Shown: one piece after another, positions 24,920-36,986 of the stretch
How positions within the stretch are numbered: the first letter of the stretch is position 1
Layout of the letters: the number at the start of each line of letters is the position of its first letter
Origin: Aeromonas hydrophila subsp. hydrophila ATCC 7966
GTDB taxonomy: Bacteria > Pseudomonadota > Gammaproteobacteria > Enterobacterales > Aeromonadaceae
NCBI RefSeq assembly: GCF_000014805.1
Contig: NC_008570.1
Location: 87,501-151,500, forward strand
Length of the DNA: 64,000 nucleotides
Reading direction: 5' to 3'
The notes under the pieces: model-generated
Told to the model about the DNA's origin: nothing
The model's input: only the letters and a program-made list of their open reading frames with translations
Databases searched by the model: none
Made by a program: the position numbers and the translations under genes

Positions 24920-26389
24920 ATGAAATACAAGGATTTGCGTGATTTCATCGCGCAGCTGGAACAAAGCGGACAACTCAAGCGCATCAGCCGCGAGATAGAC
25001 CCCTATCTGGAGATGACCGAGATCAGCGACCGCACCCTGCGGGCGGGCGGGCCAGCCCTGCTGTTTGAAAATCCCAAGGGTTACACCATGCCGGTGCTGA
25101 CCAACCTGTTCGGCACCCCGGACCGGGTCGCCATGGGCATGGGCCAGCCCAACGTGGCCGCCCTGCGCCAGGTCGGGATCTGGCTCTCCTACCTGAAGGA
25201 GCCGGAGCCGCCCCGTGGCTTCAAGGAGCTGATGGAGAAGCTGCCGATCTTCAAGCAGGTGCTCAACATGCCGACCAAGCGGCTCTCCTCTGCCCCCTGT
25301 CAGCAGCGGGTGCTGGAGGGAGAGGCGGTCGATCTGGACCAGATCCCGATCCAGCATTGCTGGCCCGGCGACGTCGCCCCGCTGGTGACCTGGGGTCTGA
25401 CCATCACCCGCGGCCCCTACAAGAAGCGGCAGAACCTAGGCATCTATCGCCAGCAGAAGATCGGCAAGAACAAGCTGATCATGCGCTGGCTGGATCACCG
25501 CGGCGGTGCCATCGATTTTCGCGAGTGGCAGGAGGCCCACCCGGGTGAACGCTTCCCGGTGGTGGTGGCGCTCGGTGCCGATCCGGCGACCATCCTAGGC
25601 GCGGTGACGCCGGTGCCGGATACCCTCTCCGAATACGCCTTTGCCGGTCTGCTGCGCGGCAGCCGCACCGAGGTGGTGAAGGCCGTCAGCTGCGATCTGG
25701 AGGTGCCCGCCAGCGCCGAGATCGTGCTGGAAGGCTATCTGGAGCCGGGCGAGATGGCCCCCGAAGGGCCTTATGGCGATCACACCGGCTACTACAACGA
25801 GGTGGACGAGTTCCCGGTGTTCACCATCACCCACATGACGATGCGCAAGGATGCCATCTACCACAGCACCTACACCGGCCGTCCGCCCGATGAGCCGGCG
25901 GTGCTGGGGGTGGCGCTCAACGAGGTGTTCGTGCCGCTGTTGCAGAAGCAGTTCCCCGAGATCGTGGACTTCTACCTGCCGCCGGAGGGGTGTTCCTATC
26001 GGATGGCGGTGGTGACCATCAAGAAGCGTTACCCGGGCCACGCCAAGCGGGTGATGCTGGGGGTCTGGTCTTTCCTGCGCCAGTTCATGTACACCAAGTT
26101 CGTGATCGTCTGTGACGACGACATCAATGCCCGCGACTGGAAGGACGTGATCTGGGCCATCACCACCCGGATGGACCCGGCTCGCGACACCACCCTGATC
26201 GAGCACACCCCGATCGACTACCTGGACTTCGCCTCGCCGGTCTCCGGGCTCGGCTCCAAGATGGGGCTGGATGCCACCAACAAGTGGCCGGGGGAGACCA
26301 ATCGCGAGTGGGGCCAGCCCATCGTCCAGGACGAGGCGGTGAAGCAGAAGATCGATGCCCTCTGGGACGAGCTGAACATTCTCGGCTGA
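24920..26389 (+). CDS. ubiD: 4-hydroxy-3-polyprenylbenzoate decarboxylase UbiD
   Basis: 489-residue prenylated-FMN-dependent decarboxylase of ubiquinone synthesis; the cofactor is made by UbiX, not in this window. UbiD signatures include [21 protein letters not shown], the catalytic E-R-E region [40 protein letters not shown] and [13 protein letters not shown], with the C-terminal [17 protein letters not shown]. Followed by fre, which is also the neighbour in E. coli. Confidence 0.96.
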   Translation: MKYKDLRDFIAQLEQSGQLKRISREIDPYLEMTEISDRTLRAGGPALLFENPKGYTMPVLTNLFGTPDRVAMGMGQPNVAALRQVGIWLSYLKEPEPPRGFKELMEKLPIFKQVLNMPTKRLSSAPCQQRVLEGEAVDLDQIPIQHCWPGDVAPLVTWGLTITRGPYKKRQNLGIYRQQKIGKNKLIMRWLDHRGGAIDFREWQEAHPGERFPVVVALGADPATILGAVTPVPDTLSEYAFAGLLRGSRTEVVKAVSCDLEVPASAEIVLEGYLEPGEMAPEGPYGDHTGYYNEVDEFPVFTITHMTMRKDAIYHSTYTGRPPDEPAVLGVALNEVFVPLLQKQFPEIVDFYLPPEGCSYRMAVVTIKKRYPGHAKRVMLGVWSFLRQFMYTKFVIVCDDDINARDWKDVIWAITTRMDPARDTTLIEHTPIDYLDFASPVSGLGSKMGLDATNKWPGETNREWGQPIVQDEAVKQKIDALWDELNILG

Positions 26390-26394
26390 TGAGC

Positions 26395-26422
26395 GGCGGC
26401 AGGCCCGATGGGCCGTGCCGCC
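26395..26422 (+). other. Strong stem-loop after ubiD
   Basis: GGCGGCA-GGCCC, loop GAT, GGGC-C-GTGCCGCC: a long GC-rich hairpin with one bulged base, 5 nt after the ubiD stop. No T-run follows, so it may stabilise the ubiD mRNA end or cause partial read-through rather than act as a classic terminator. Confidence 0.45.
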
Positions 26423-26557
26423 TGGCCGGGATGCAAAAGATTGATGCCATTTGAGCTGAATTGGGTATGCTCGACTGACCTGACCACTTTGCTGGTCGCC
26501 AGTCCACAGTGAATCAAGAGCGAAAGCGGGCCGAGCGAGCCCGTCACAAGGATAAGA

Positions 26558-27256
26558 ATGCAACGTATCAAGTGCCGCGTAGAGGAACTGCGCGAATATG
26601 TCGACACCATCTGGCACGTGGCCCTGACGCCGCTGCAAGAGGTCAGCTTCAAGCCGGGCCAGTATCTGCTGGTGGTGATGAGCGATTCGGACAAGCGTCC
26701 CTTCTCCATCGCCAACTCGCCGACCCGTCCGGGCATGCTGGAGCTGCAGATCGGCGCCACCCCGGAAAACGCCTATGCCGGCCAGGTGCTGGCCCGCATG
26801 CGCGAGCAGGGGGAGATCGAGATTGAACTGGCGGCGGGCAAGGCCTTCCTGCGGGAAGAGTCGCCCCGGCCGCTGATCCTGATGGCGGGTGGCACCGGTT
26901 TTTCCTATGCCCGTTCCATTCTGGAATACCTGATCGATACCGGCAGCAAGCGCCCGGTGTTCTTCTACTGGGGCGTGCGCCAGGCGCACTGGCTCTACGA
27001 GCAGGAGCAGATGCAGCAGTGGGAGCGCGACTACGCCCCGCTCACCTTCATCCCGGTGGTGCAGGAGCCGGAAGTGGACTGGACCGGCAAGACCGGGCTG
27101 GTGCACAAGGCCATCATGGATGACTTCGTCAGCCTGCACGACTACGACATCTATGTCGCCGGCCGCTTCGAGATGGCGGGTGCGGCGCGGGAGGAGTTCA
27201 AGATCCTGGGCGCCGAACCAGAGCGCATCTTCGGCGACGCCTACGAATTCATCTGA
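26558..27256 (+). CDS. fre: NAD(P)H-flavin reductase
   Basis: 232-residue ferredoxin-reductase-fold enzyme that reduces free flavins. Flavin motif RPFSIANSPTRPG at about 48-60, NAD-binding LMAGGTGFSYARSILEYL at about 108-125, and C-terminal VAGRFEMAGAAREEF. Start ATG preceded by AAGGAT. In E. coli fre follows ubiD and supplies reduced flavin to several enzymes; ubiD-fre linkage is kept here with 168 nt between them. Confidence 0.95.
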   Translation: MQRIKCRVEELREYVDTIWHVALTPLQEVSFKPGQYLLVVMSDSDKRPFSIANSPTRPGMLELQIGATPENAYAGQVLARMREQGEIEIELAAGKAFLREESPRPLILMAGGTGFSYARSILEYLIDTGSKRPVFFYWGVRQAHWLYEQEQMQQWERDYAPLTFIPVVQEPEVDWTGKTGLVHKAIMDDFVSLHDYDIYVAGRFEMAGAAREEFKILGAEPERIFGDAYEFI

Positions 27257-27343
27257 GTTCGGCATGAGGCCGGCCACATAGCGTGACCGAGGAGGACTCG
27301 CTGAATCAGCCTGCTGCTTGCCTTGCGGCAGGCCAGAAACAAC

Positions 27344-27372
27344 AAACCCCAGCCTGGCTGGGGTTTGCTTTA
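27344..27372. terminator. Bidirectional terminator between fre and ubiK
   Basis: Stem AAACCCCAG / CTGGGGTTT with loop CCTGG, followed by GCTTT on the right and preceded by A-rich sequence on the left; the genes on both sides converge on it. Confidence 0.8.
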
Positions 27373-27385
27373 TGGGCGACCTGCG

Positions 27386-27643
27386 TTATTCGCCCTTGGC
27401 GCCGAGCTGCTGCTCGAGCTGGGCCAGCTTGGCCTCGAGCGCGGTCAGCTTCTCGCGGGTGCGCAGCAGCACCTTGGTCTGCACGTCAAACTCTTCGCGA
27501 CTGACCAGATCCAGCTTGCCCAGCTGGGACTGCAGCACCTGACGGATCTTCTTCTCCACCTCTTCACCCATGCTGCGAATGCCGGGCGGCAGGGAGTTGT
27601 GCACCTGTTTGGCGATCTCTTCCAGTTTCTTCGGGTCGATCAT
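27386..27643 (-). CDS. ubiK: Ubiquinone biosynthesis accessory factor UbiK
   Basis: 85 residues starting [23 protein letters not shown], the UbiK/YqiC N-terminus, followed by a C-terminal trimeric coiled coil ([22 protein letters not shown]). Partner of UbiJ in aerobic ubiquinone synthesis. AAGGAG lies 6 nt upstream of this ATG, which fixes the start. Confidence 0.93.
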   Translation of the reverse strand: MIDPKKLEEIAKQVHNSLPPGIRSMGEEVEKKIRQVLQSQLGKLDLVSREEFDVQTKVLLRTREKLTALEAKLAQLEQQLGAKGE

Positions 27644-27944
27644 GTGGTTCTCCTTAAGCAATGCGCCATTCTACCGGCAATTGATCCGCTTTGCCGAGAT
27701 CGAGGGTCGCTTTTTGCCAGCTGCCATAGGGGTAGTCGCTGGTCGGGTCTGGTATTCGGGATGAAGCTGTTAACCTATCGAGTCCCGTTTCTATTCCAAT
27801 TCCTTGATGCTGTACACAAAAAAAGCAGATCAGATGACCGACCAGAGGCTTAATAATTGTTGCGTTGCTGTTAAGATGTACCGGTCGGGTTCTCACCCAA
27901 CTCAGTCAGCATTTCATGGATAACAACTAAAAAGAGATAAGGAT
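27644..27944 (+). promoter_or_regulatory. Divergent region between ubiK and the lipase gene
   Basis: About 300 nt, AT-richer than its surroundings, that must hold both promoters. I see no convincing -35/-10 pair, palindrome or small gene; the only clear signal is AGATAAGG before the lipase ATG. Confidence 0.3.
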
Positions 27945-30362
27945 ATGAAAAAGAAGCTAATTTACGCCGCAGTTGTCAGTGCTATGCTGGCTGGCTGTGG
28001 TGGCAGTGACGATAACAAAGGCGACACCTCCAGCTATCTCGACTATCTGTTGACCGGTTCCAACGCCGTGCGCCCCAGTGCTCTGGCAGCCCGGGCCAGC
28101 GATGGCACCCTGAAATTCTCCACCGAAACGGCAGATCTCTCCAACCCGGTCTCGGCCATGTCGACCCTGGATGGCTGGTCCACGACCCAGGCTATCCAGA
28201 TCGTGCCCGTGACGTCATCCGGCATCCAGGTGCAGGCCCCGGCCGCGGCGGAGTTTGCCGCCTCGGTCGCGCCGCTCTACCTGCTGGAGCTGAGCTTTGA
28301 CAGCGCAGCCCTGCGCCCGAACGGCGTGAAGAAGGTGCTGACCTACGGGGTGGACTTCGTGGTGGCCGCTGCGGCCGGCAAGCTGAACCTGGTGCCGCTC
28401 AAGCCGCTGAATCCCTCCTCCTACTACATGATCGTGGCCACCGACTCCCTCAAGGACAGCAGCGGCAACGCGGTCAAGGCCGGCAACGACTACGGCAACT
28501 ACAAGAACAACGTCGGCAGCAATGCCCAGGAGCAGACCATCAACGGTCTGATCGCCCTGCAGGAAGGGCTGTTCAAGGCTGCCACCGGCGTCTCCACCGA
28601 TCACGTCATCTTCTCCGACTGGTTCGGTACCCAGTCCGGTGCCGATGTGCTGGTGGCGGTGAAAGGGGCGGCGGCGTCCGTGCTGAAGAGCCCGACCCTG
28701 GATGCGGCCGCCCTGTGGAAGCAGGATGCCAAGGGCAACACCAGTCTGCCGGGTACCTATACCCTGAGCGTGACCGGCAGCAATGCCTTCCTGACCCAGC
28801 TGGACGCCGAGCAGTTCCTGCCGCAAGAGCAGAAAGATGCGATCGCCACTGCCTTTGGCCCCGGTGCTCCGCTCAACCCGATTGCTCAAGCGACCAAGGT
28901 CTATACCGGCACCGTCAAGCTGCCATACTTCCTTGCCTCACCGGCCACCGCCGGTTCCTGGGACAAGGCCAAGACCCAGTCCTGGCACGGCGCCATCCCC
29001 AGCCTGTATGCCATCGCCAATGCCCTGAAAGCGTCCGACAGCGAAGTGATCGCCGGGCTGGTGGGCGCGGGTGTGGATCCGGCCCTGCTGGCGACGCTGA
29101 TTGCCGATCCGACCCGTCAGGCTGAGTTGCTGGCCGAGGCGAGCAAGCTGATCGGGGTGACTCTCACCTCCGGCGGCAAGCCGCTGGATGCCGAGCAGAA
29201 CATCGGTCGCTTCAACCCGCTGCCCATGCTGGAAGAGGTGCAGTCGGTGCCGATGCGCGTCTTCGCCAAGGATGCCCTCAACACCATCACCGACGTGATC
29301 ATCTACCAGCACGGCGTGACTTCGGTGAAAGAGAACGCCTATGCACTGGCGCTGGGCCAGATCTATGCCGGTATGCAGGCAGGCAAGAAGGTGGCGCTGG
29401 TGGTGATCGATCACCCGCTGCACGGTGAGCGCGGCTTCGCCTTGAGCGGCAGCATGGCGACCGTGACCACCTCCGACAACCCGACCCCGTATCTGAACCT
29501 GAGCTACCTGACCGTGGCCCGCGACAACCTGAAACAGAGCGTGGCGGATCTGCTGGGCCTGCGTCTGGCGGTCGGTCTGGCCAATGCCAAGGGTGCCATC
29601 GGCACTGCCGGCAGCCTCAAGGTACACTTCCTGGGCCACTCCCTGGGTGCCATCTCCGGTACCAACTTGCTGGCGGTTGCCAACCAGCCCATCGGTAATG
29701 CGCAGGCGGATGCCCTGTTCAAGTTCGACACCGGCGGCCTGGCCATGCCGGGTGGCGGCATCGCGCCGCTGCTGCTGAACTCGCCGACCTTCGGCCCGAC
29801 CATCAAGATGGGCGTGCTGACCAGCGGCAGTGCCGAGCTGAAAGCGGGCTTCACCGCTTACGCGCCCAACTGCAAGACCGCGGTGCCGACCTGTTTCGTC
29901 AACGAGTTCCTGCCAAGCCTGAGCACCACCCAGCAGGCGGCGGCGGCCAGCACGTTGCAGAGCTACAGCTTCGCGGCCCAGTCGGTGCTGGATTCGGCTG
30001 ACCCGATCAACCTCGGCCGCGGCATCCAGAGCAGCTTCCCGCTGTTCGCCACCGAGATCGTCGGCGATGGCGCCCTGAGCCTGTCTGACCAAGTGATCCC
30101 GAACAGCATCGCCTCCGCCCCGCTGGGTGGTACCGAGCCGCTGTTCAAGGTGCTGGCACTGCAGCCGCTGACCGCCACCGGTGCGGCCAGCCACAACGCG
30201 GCCCGCTTCTTGGCCGGTGGCCACAGCTCGCTGCTGGCGCCGGACGAGAACTTCGACCCGAGCGGCGATGTGACCACCGAGATGCAGTCCCAGTTCGCCA
30301 GCTTCTTCATGAGCGGCGGTACTGCGGTCAAGGTGACCAACGGCAGCCTGCTCAAGCAGTAA
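27945..30362 (+). CDS. Lipoprotein lipase, VolA/Pla-1/cef family
   Basis: 805 residues. Signal MKKKLIYAAVVSAMLAGC with lipobox LAGC, then a Gly/Asp-rich linker, so a surface or outer-membrane lipoprotein. The alpha/beta-hydrolase nucleophile motif is VHFLGHSLGAISG with Ser566; the preceding oxyanion-hole candidate is YQHGVTS and a C-terminal GGHSSLL likely provides the catalytic His. Related proteins are the A. hydrophila extracellular lipase and Vibrio VolA (lysophospholipase). Whether it prefers triacylglycerol, phospholipid or lysophospholipid cannot be decided here. Monocistronic, with its own terminator. Confidence 0.9.
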   Translation: MKKKLIYAAVVSAMLAGCGGSDDNKGDTSSYLDYLLTGSNAVRPSALAARASDGTLKFSTETADLSNPVSAMSTLDGWSTTQAIQIVPVTSSGIQVQAPAAAEFAASVAPLYLLELSFDSAALRPNGVKKVLTYGVDFVVAAAAGKLNLVPLKPLNPSSYYMIVATDSLKDSSGNAVKAGNDYGNYKNNVGSNAQEQTINGLIALQEGLFKAATGVSTDHVIFSDWFGTQSGADVLVAVKGAAASVLKSPTLDAAALWKQDAKGNTSLPGTYTLSVTGSNAFLTQLDAEQFLPQEQKDAIATAFGPGAPLNPIAQATKVYTGTVKLPYFLASPATAGSWDKAKTQSWHGAIPSLYAIANALKASDSEVIAGLVGAGVDPALLATLIADPTRQAELLAEASKLIGVTLTSGGKPLDAEQNIGRFNPLPMLEEVQSVPMRVFAKDALNTITDVIIYQHGVTSVKENAYALALGQIYAGMQAGKKVALVVIDHPLHGERGFALSGSMATVTTSDNPTPYLNLSYLTVARDNLKQSVADLLGLRLAVGLANAKGAIGTAGSLKVHFLGHSLGAISGTNLLAVANQPIGNAQADALFKFDTGGLAMPGGGIAPLLLNSPTFGPTIKMGVLTSGSAELKAGFTAYAPNCKTAVPTCFVNEFLPSLSTTQQAAAASTLQSYSFAAQSVLDSADPINLGRGIQSSFPLFATEIVGDGALSLSDQVIPNSIASAPLGGTEPLFKVLALQPLTATGAASHNAARFLAGGHSSLLAPDENFDPSGDVTTEMQSQFASFFMSGGTAVKVTNGSLLKQ

Positions 30363-30376
30363 GCCAGTCGGCCAAT

Positions 30377-30410
30377 AAAAACGCCGCCCTCGGGGTGGCG
30401 TTTTGTTTTC
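30377..30410. terminator. Lipase terminator
   Basis: ATAAAAACGCC-GCC, loop CTCGGG, GTGGCGTTTT, then GTTTT; 15 nt after the lipase stop. Can also serve the convergent glpG transcript. Confidence 0.8.
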
Positions 30411-30501
30411 CAGCATCGCACTTGTCGCCGGTTCAGGCTGGTCTGGTTGGTGGCCGCTCAGGCTGCCGAGCAGCTTGCTGCACCTCGATGATCACTAGCA
30501 C

Positions 30502-31335
30502 TCAGGCGGGCTGGTGGTGTCTGTCCAGCCAGCCCTGCAGCAGCCCGACCAGCAGACCGGCCAGGTGGGCCATGTTGGCGGTGCGGGTGCCGAGCAGATC
30601 GAAGAAGCCGAGTGCCAGCCAGAACAGCATGAAGCCCATCAGCGCCGGTGGCAGGGTGAGGCCACAGGCCGGCTGCAACTTGCTGCGCAGCCAGCAGTAG
30701 CCGAGCAGGGCATAGACCACCCCGGAGAGGCCGCCAAACAGCGGGCCGCTGGCGAAGAACTCGGCCAGGTTGGGCAGGGCGGCGCCTACCAGCAGCAGGA
30801 TCAGCAGCTTGCCGCTGCCGAGCCGTTGTTCGATCTGGCCCCCCAGATACCACCACCACAGCAGGTTGAACACCAGGTGCAGCACCGAGAAGTGGATGAA
30901 GGCCGGGGTGAAGTAGCGCCACGCCTGCCAGTCGGTGAACTGGGCCAGGGTCGGGTGGAACGCCAGCTCATCGAAGATCGGCAGGCCGATGGCATCGAGC
31001 CCGTAGATGGCCAGACAGGCGATGATCACCACCAGGGTCAACGGCCCGGCCTGATGCAGGAAGTCGGTGACCGGGTCGGTCATCCCCTTGCTGTAGTCGA
31101 TGCGGGCATCGGCCCGGCCGGATTGCCAGGAGGCTTCCATGTAGCGGGGGTGGGTCGGCTCGGCCAGGAAGCGTTTCACCTCCAGCTGGGCCTGGGCGAG
31201 GCGCTGTTCGTCCGCCAGCCAGACCGAGACGCCAAGCTCGGACTGGGTCAGCTCGCACGAGATGCCGAGGGTGGAGAGATAGTCCACCAGCGCCTGGGCC
31301 ATGCGGGCATTGTCGAGCACCAGCAGCTGGATCAT
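30502..31335 (-). CDS. glpG: Rhomboid intramembrane serine protease GlpG
   Basis: 277 residues. N-terminal cytoplasmic domain ([24 protein letters not shown]), then six membrane helices. Catalytic Ser is in [13 protein letters not shown] and catalytic His in [11 protein letters not shown]; the L1-loop WR-containing segment ([24 protein letters not shown]) has the conserved HxxxN. The ATG overlaps the glpE stop by 4 nt (ATGA), which fixes the start and implies coupling; an in-frame longer start lies inside glpE. Confidence 0.95.
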   Translation of the reverse strand: MIQLLVLDNARMAQALVDYLSTLGISCELTQSELGVSVWLADEQRLAQAQLEVKRFLAEPTHPRYMEASWQSGRADARIDYSKGMTDPVTDFLHQAGPLTLVVIIACLAIYGLDAIGLPIFDELAFHPTLAQFTDWQAWRYFTPAFIHFSVLHLVFNLLWWWYLGGQIEQRLGSGKLLILLLVGAALPNLAEFFASGPLFGGLSGVVYALLGYCWLRSKLQPACGLTLPPALMGFMLFWLALGFFDLLGTRTANMAHLAGLLVGLLQGWLDRHHQPA

Positions 31336-31655
31336 GCGTCGCCCGCCTGGATCGGGAACTCCCTGCGCCACGCCTCGAAGCCGCCATCCAGGCTATAGAC
31401 CTCATCGTACCCCTGTTGCAGCAGGTACTGGGCGGCGCCCTGGCTGCTGTTGCCGTGATAGCACATCACGATCACCGGGGTATCGAAGTCCACCTCGTTC
31501 ATGAAACGCACCAGGGTGCCATTGGTGAGGTGGAAGGCGCCGACCGCGTGGGCCGTCTCGAATGACTGGGGGTCGCGAATATCCACGAGGCGGGCTGCAC
31601 CGGCGGCAAGCTTCTGGTGGGCATCATGGGCACTGATATGGGCAAACTGGTCCAT
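31332..31655 (-). CDS. glpE: Thiosulfate sulfurtransferase GlpE
   Basis: 107-residue single-domain rhodanese, transferring sulfane sulfur from thiosulfate to cyanide or thiols. Active-site loop CYHGNSS with the catalytic Cys, [21 protein letters not shown] and [14 protein letters not shown] are characteristic. Start placed at MDQF: AGGA is 7 nt upstream and E. coli GlpE begins the same; the ATG two codons earlier is too close to the site. Confidence 0.94.
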   Translation of the reverse strand: MDQFAHISAHDAHQKLAAGAARLVDIRDPQSFETAHAVGAFHLTNGTLVRFMNEVDFDTPVIVMCYHGNSSQGAAQYLLQQGYDEVYSLDGGFEAWRREFPIQAGDA

Positions 31656-31824
31656 TAACATGTCCTGCGAATAGGTGATTGAGGGTCAGTTTACCGCAAG
31701 CGGGGGCCGGCGCTAAGCCCGCAATGTGTCCGGTTATTGTCGTGACCGATCGCAATTTCCTTCAATACCGGGGGCGGGGTGCCGGCTAGGCTGGGGGCTC
31801 CTTTTGCTGCTACGAGCGTTATTC

Positions 31825-32412
31825 ATGGAGACGAGTCTGCTGTTATCCATGGCCGGGTTTGCCCTGGCCATGTCCATCACCCCGGGGCCGGTCAATCTGG
31901 TTGCCCTCGGCAGCGGCGCCAGGCACGGCTTTGCGGCCAGCCTGCGGCACGTGGTCGGGGCCACCCTGGGGTTCATTCTGTTGCTGCTGTTGATGGGACT
32001 GGGGTTGGGCGCCACCCTGCTGCAGTGGCCGCTGGCGGCGGAGCTGCTGCGCTGGGCCGGGGTGATCTTTCTCGGCTGGATGGCCTGGCAGCTGCTGGTG
32101 GACAGCGGCCGGGTAGAAGGGGTTGACGGGGTGGCGCCCTCCTTCTGGTACGGGGCACTGATGCAGTGGCTCAATCCCAAGGCCTGGCTCGCCGCCAGCA
32201 TGGGGATGGGCGCCTATGGCAGTGCGGGCGGGGTGGGGCAGGTGGCCCTGTTCAGCGGCCTCTACCTGGTCATCTGTCTCGGCTCTATCGCTTGCTGGGC
32301 CTATGCCGGCAGCCGATTGCAGGGGGTGCTGCTCGCGCCGCAGCGGCTGCGCTGGTTCAACCGGGCGATGGCGCTGTTGCTGCTGCTTTGCGCCGCCTAT
32401 CTGGTGCGTTAG
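31825..32412 (+). CDS. LysE/RhtB-family amino acid exporter
   Basis: 195 residues, about six hydrophobic helices, with the LysE-family N-terminal signature ALAMSITPGPVNLVALGSGARHGFAASLRHVVGATLGF and MQWLNPKAWLAA in the second half. Predicted inner-membrane efflux of an amino acid or derivative; substrate unknown. Its stop codon overlaps that of the convergent AraC gene by a few bases. Pairs of LysE exporters and AraC-type regulators are common, so the neighbour may control it. Confidence 0.85.
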   Translation: METSLLLSMAGFALAMSITPGPVNLVALGSGARHGFAASLRHVVGATLGFILLLLLMGLGLGATLLQWPLAAELLRWAGVIFLGWMAWQLLVDSGRVEGVDGVAPSFWYGALMQWLNPKAWLAASMGMGAYGSAGGVGQVALFSGLYLVICLGSIACWAYAGSRLQGVLLAPQRLRWFNRAMALLLLLCAAYLVR

Positions 32413-33242
32413 CCCAGCCGGGTCAGCTGATTGCGGTAGTGCCCCGGGGTGGCGGCCACCCGCCGCTTGAACTGGCGCTGGAAGTGGGCCTGATCGGCAA
32501 AACCGCTGGCCAGCGCCACCTCCGCCAGCGGCTCTCCCCGCTTGAGCAGGGTGCGGGCATGGCGGATGCGCTGATCGAGCAGGTAGGCGTGGGGCGTCAT
32601 GCCGTAATGGCGGCTGAAGCTGCGCACGAAGTGGGAGGGGGTGAGCCCGGCCACCGCACTCAATTGAGCGAGGGTGAGAGGGCTGCTGCAGTCGTCCTGC
32701 ATCAGTTCGGCGGCCCGCTGCAGGTGCTGCGGCGGCCGATCGTCCCAGCTGGCCGGGGTGAGCCTGGCCAGTAGCTGGCGACTGAACTGGTGGCAGGCCA
32801 CCTCGCGCGCGAGCGGATCCTGCTCCTGCCACAGCTGCCGGTGGAGCCGGCACAGCCCCTGGTAGAGCAGGGGATCCTGGCTTGCGGTCATGTCGAAGGG
32901 ACGAAACGTGTCGCCCAGCCCCGCCTCTTCCTGCTGGCGCTGCAGCCAGCCGGTGTTGAGGTAGAACATCAGATAGGACCAGGGCTCATCCGCAACGGGG
33001 TTGCAGGCGTGCACCTCCTCCGGGTTCATCAGCACCAGGTGGCCGCGGCCGACCTCCTGCCGGCTGCGCTGGTTGAGGTAGTGGCTGTGGCCGCCGGTGA
33101 TGGCGCCGATGGAGAAGTGGGGGTGGCTATGTTTGTCGTAGCAGACGCGGCGGCCATCCTGCACCGCCCGCGCCTCGATGAAAGGCAGGGCCGGATCGTG
33201 CCAGAAACTGTGGTGATCCGGCGCCGTGTCGGCCCTGCTCAT
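32409..33242 (-). CDS. AraC-family transcriptional regulator
   Basis: 277 residues: N-terminal cupin sensor (HSHPHFSIGAITGGHSHYLNQR ... GRGHLVLMNPEEVHACNP) and C-terminal AraC DNA-binding domain with two helix-turn-helix motifs (LTLAQLSAVAGLTPSHFVRSFSRHYGMTPHAYLLDQRI and EVALASGFADQAHFQRQFKRRVAATPGHYR). The start is 3 nt after the livF stop on the same strand, so it looks like the last gene of the liv operon. Ligand unknown; candidate targets are the liv genes or the convergent exporter. Confidence 0.88.
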   Translation of the reverse strand: MSRADTAPDHHSFWHDPALPFIEARAVQDGRRVCYDKHSHPHFSIGAITGGHSHYLNQRSRQEVGRGHLVLMNPEEVHACNPVADEPWSYLMFYLNTGWLQRQQEEAGLGDTFRPFDMTASQDPLLYQGLCRLHRQLWQEQDPLAREVACHQFSRQLLARLTPASWDDRPPQHLQRAAELMQDDCSSPLTLAQLSAVAGLTPSHFVRSFSRHYGMTPHAYLLDQRIRHARTLLKRGEPLAEVALASGFADQAHFQRQFKRRVAATPGHYRNQLTRLG

Positions 33243-33245
33243 GGG

Positions 33246-33947
<702 letters not shown>

Positions 33948-33957
33948 CTTTTTGTCC

Positions 33958-34731
33958 TTACGACTCGCCCAGATAGGCCTTGATCACTGCCGGATTGCTG
34001 CGGATCTCGTCCGGCTTGCCGTGGGCCAGCGGGGTGCCCTGGTTGACCACGAAGATGCGGTTGGAGATCTCCATCACCAGCTTCATGTCGTGTTCGATCA
34101 GCAGCACCGAGACCCCGAACTCGTCCCGCAGGTTGGAGATGAGCTCGTTCAGCTCATCGGTCTCGTGGGGGTTGAGGCCGGCGGCCGGCTCGTCCAGCAT
34201 CAGCAGCTCGGGCCGGGTCGCCATGCAGCGGGCAATCTCGAGCCGGCGCTGCTGGCCATAGGCCAGGTTGCCGGCGGCGCGGTTGGCGAGATCCTTGAGC
34301 CCCACCTTCTCCAGCCAGAAGGCGGACTGCTCCAGCCCCTCCCGCTCGGCGCGGCGAAAGGCCGGGGTCTTGAACAGCCCGGCCAGAAAGCCGGTGTTGA
34401 GGTGCCTGTGCTGGGCCACCAGCAGGTTTTCCACCGCTGTCATGTCCTTGAACAGTCGCACGTGCTGAAAGGTGCGCACTATCCCCTTGCGGGCGATGAG
34501 GTGGCCGGGCAGCCCCTGGATCTCCTCACCCTTGTAGCGGATGATGCCGCCGCTCGGGCGGTAGAAGCCGGTCAGGCAGTTGAAGACGGTGGTCTTGCCC
34601 GCCCCGTTGGGGCCTATGATGGAGATCACCTCCCCCTTGTCCACGTCCAGCTTGACGCCGTTGACGGCCAGCAACCCTCCGAAGCGCATCGACAGATCAG
34701 AGACTTCCATTAACTTCTGATTTGCACTCAT
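33958..34731 (-). CDS. livG: Branched-chain amino acid ABC transporter, ATP-binding protein LivG
   Basis: 257-residue ABC ATPase with Walker [10 protein letters not shown]-loop [26 protein letters not shown], signature [17 protein letters not shown], Walker [17 protein letters not shown], and the C-terminal LivG extension. Starts within the last 4 nt of livM. Confidence 0.95.
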   Translation of the reverse strand: MSANQKLMEVSDLSMRFGGLLAVNGVKLDVDKGEVISIIGPNGAGKTTVFNCLTGFYRPSGGIIRYKGEEIQGLPGHLIARKGIVRTFQHVRLFKDMTAVENLLVAQHRHLNTGFLAGLFKTPAFRRAEREGLEQSAFWLEKVGLKDLANRAAGNLAYGQQRRLEIARCMATRPELLMLDEPAAGLNPHETDELNELISNLRDEFGVSVLLIEHDMKLVMEISNRIFVVNQGTPLAHGKPDEIRSNPAVIKAYLGES

Positions 34732-35995
34732 TTTTTCAACTCCAGATGCGGACGGGTCATCGGCAGCAATCCCTGTGGCCGCCAGATCATCATGAACACC
34801 ATCAAGAGGCCGAACATCAGCATGCGGTACTCGTTGAACTCGCGCGCCAGCTCAGGCAGCACCGTCATCACGATGGCGGCCAGCACCACCCCGATCTGGG
34901 AGCCCATGCCGCCCAGCACCACGATGGCGAGCACGATGGCCGACTCGATAAAGACGAAGGACTCCGGACTGATGAAGCCCTGGCGCGAGGCGAAGAAGCT
35001 GCCGGCGAAGCCTGCAAAACAGGCACCAATGGTGAAGGCGGTCAGCTTGATAATGGTGGGGTTGAGCCCCAGCGACTTGCAGGCGATCTCGTCTTCCCGC
35101 AATGCCTCCCAGGCGCGGCCGAGCGGCATGCGCAGCAGGCGGTTGATGACGAACAGGGTGGCGATCACCAGCACCAGCGCCATCAGGTAGAGGAAGATCA
35201 CCTTGTGGTTGGCGTTGTAGGCGATGCCGAAGAACTCGTGGAAGGTCTCGAAGCCGCCATCCTTGACGGTGCGGTTGAACTCCAGACCGCCCAGGGTCGG
35301 CTTGGGAATGCCGGAGATGCCGTTGGGGCCGCCAGTCAGGCTGGTCATGTTGTTGAGCAGGATGCGGATGATCTCGCCAAAGCCCAGGGTGACGATGGCC
35401 AGATAATCCCCCCGCAGCCGCAACACCGGGAAGCCGAGCAAAAAGCCGAAGGTGGCGGCCGTCAGCCCGGCGATGGGCAGGCACTCCCAGAAGCTGAGCC
35501 CGAAGTAGGTGTTGAGCAGGGCATAGCTGTAGGCGCCGACCGCGTAGAAGCCGACATAGCCGAGATCCAGCAGGCCGGCGAGGCCGACCACCACGTTCAG
35601 GCCGAGACCCAGCATGATGTAGATGAGGGCCAGGGTGGCCAGATCGATGGCACCGCGCGAGGCCATGAAGGGCCAGCTCACTGCGAACAGCAGCACCAGC
35701 ACGGCAGTGATGTTGTAGAGGCGTGGCGCCTCCTCCTGACTCGGCAGCACCAGCTTGGTGAAGCCGACCGAGAAGCCGCTGATGGAGGCCTGGAACAGCC
35801 GGCTTATCTGGCCGCGCAGCAGCTGGAACCAGAACACCAGGGTGGCGCCGCCCAGCAGCCAGGCCAGCGACACGTCGAGCCGGCTGGTCACCAGCAGGCG
35901 GGTGCCGTCGGTTTCGAGCTTGAAGCCGAGCAGCCAGAAGGAGAGCACCAGCAGCACCAGGCTGGCGATGCAGGCATGAACCAATTGACGTTTCA

Positions 35996-35999
<4 letters not shown>
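34728..35999 (-). CDS. livM: Branched-chain amino acid ABC transporter permease LivM
   Basis: 423-residue inner-membrane permease. The N-terminal extra helices ([21 protein letters not shown]) precede the permease core with [34 protein letters not shown] and [20 protein letters not shown], the cytoplasmic coupling helix. Overlaps livH and livG by 4 nt each. Confidence 0.95.
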
Positions 36000-36922
<923 letters not shown>

Positions 36923-36950
36923 ACTGCGTTCCCTGTACTTGCCCGCAAAG

Positions 36951-36976
36951 AAAGGAGGGGTGACTCATGTCACCCC
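36951..36976 (-). terminator. Intra-operon attenuator between livK and livH
   Basis: On the minus strand: GGGGTGAC, loop ATGA, GTCACCCC, then TCCTTTCTTT. A perfect 8-bp stem with an imperfect T-rich tail, 11 nt after the livK stop. Likely partial terminator or 3' mRNA protector giving more binding protein than permease. Confidence 0.6.
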
Positions 36977-36986
36977 GACCGGCAGA

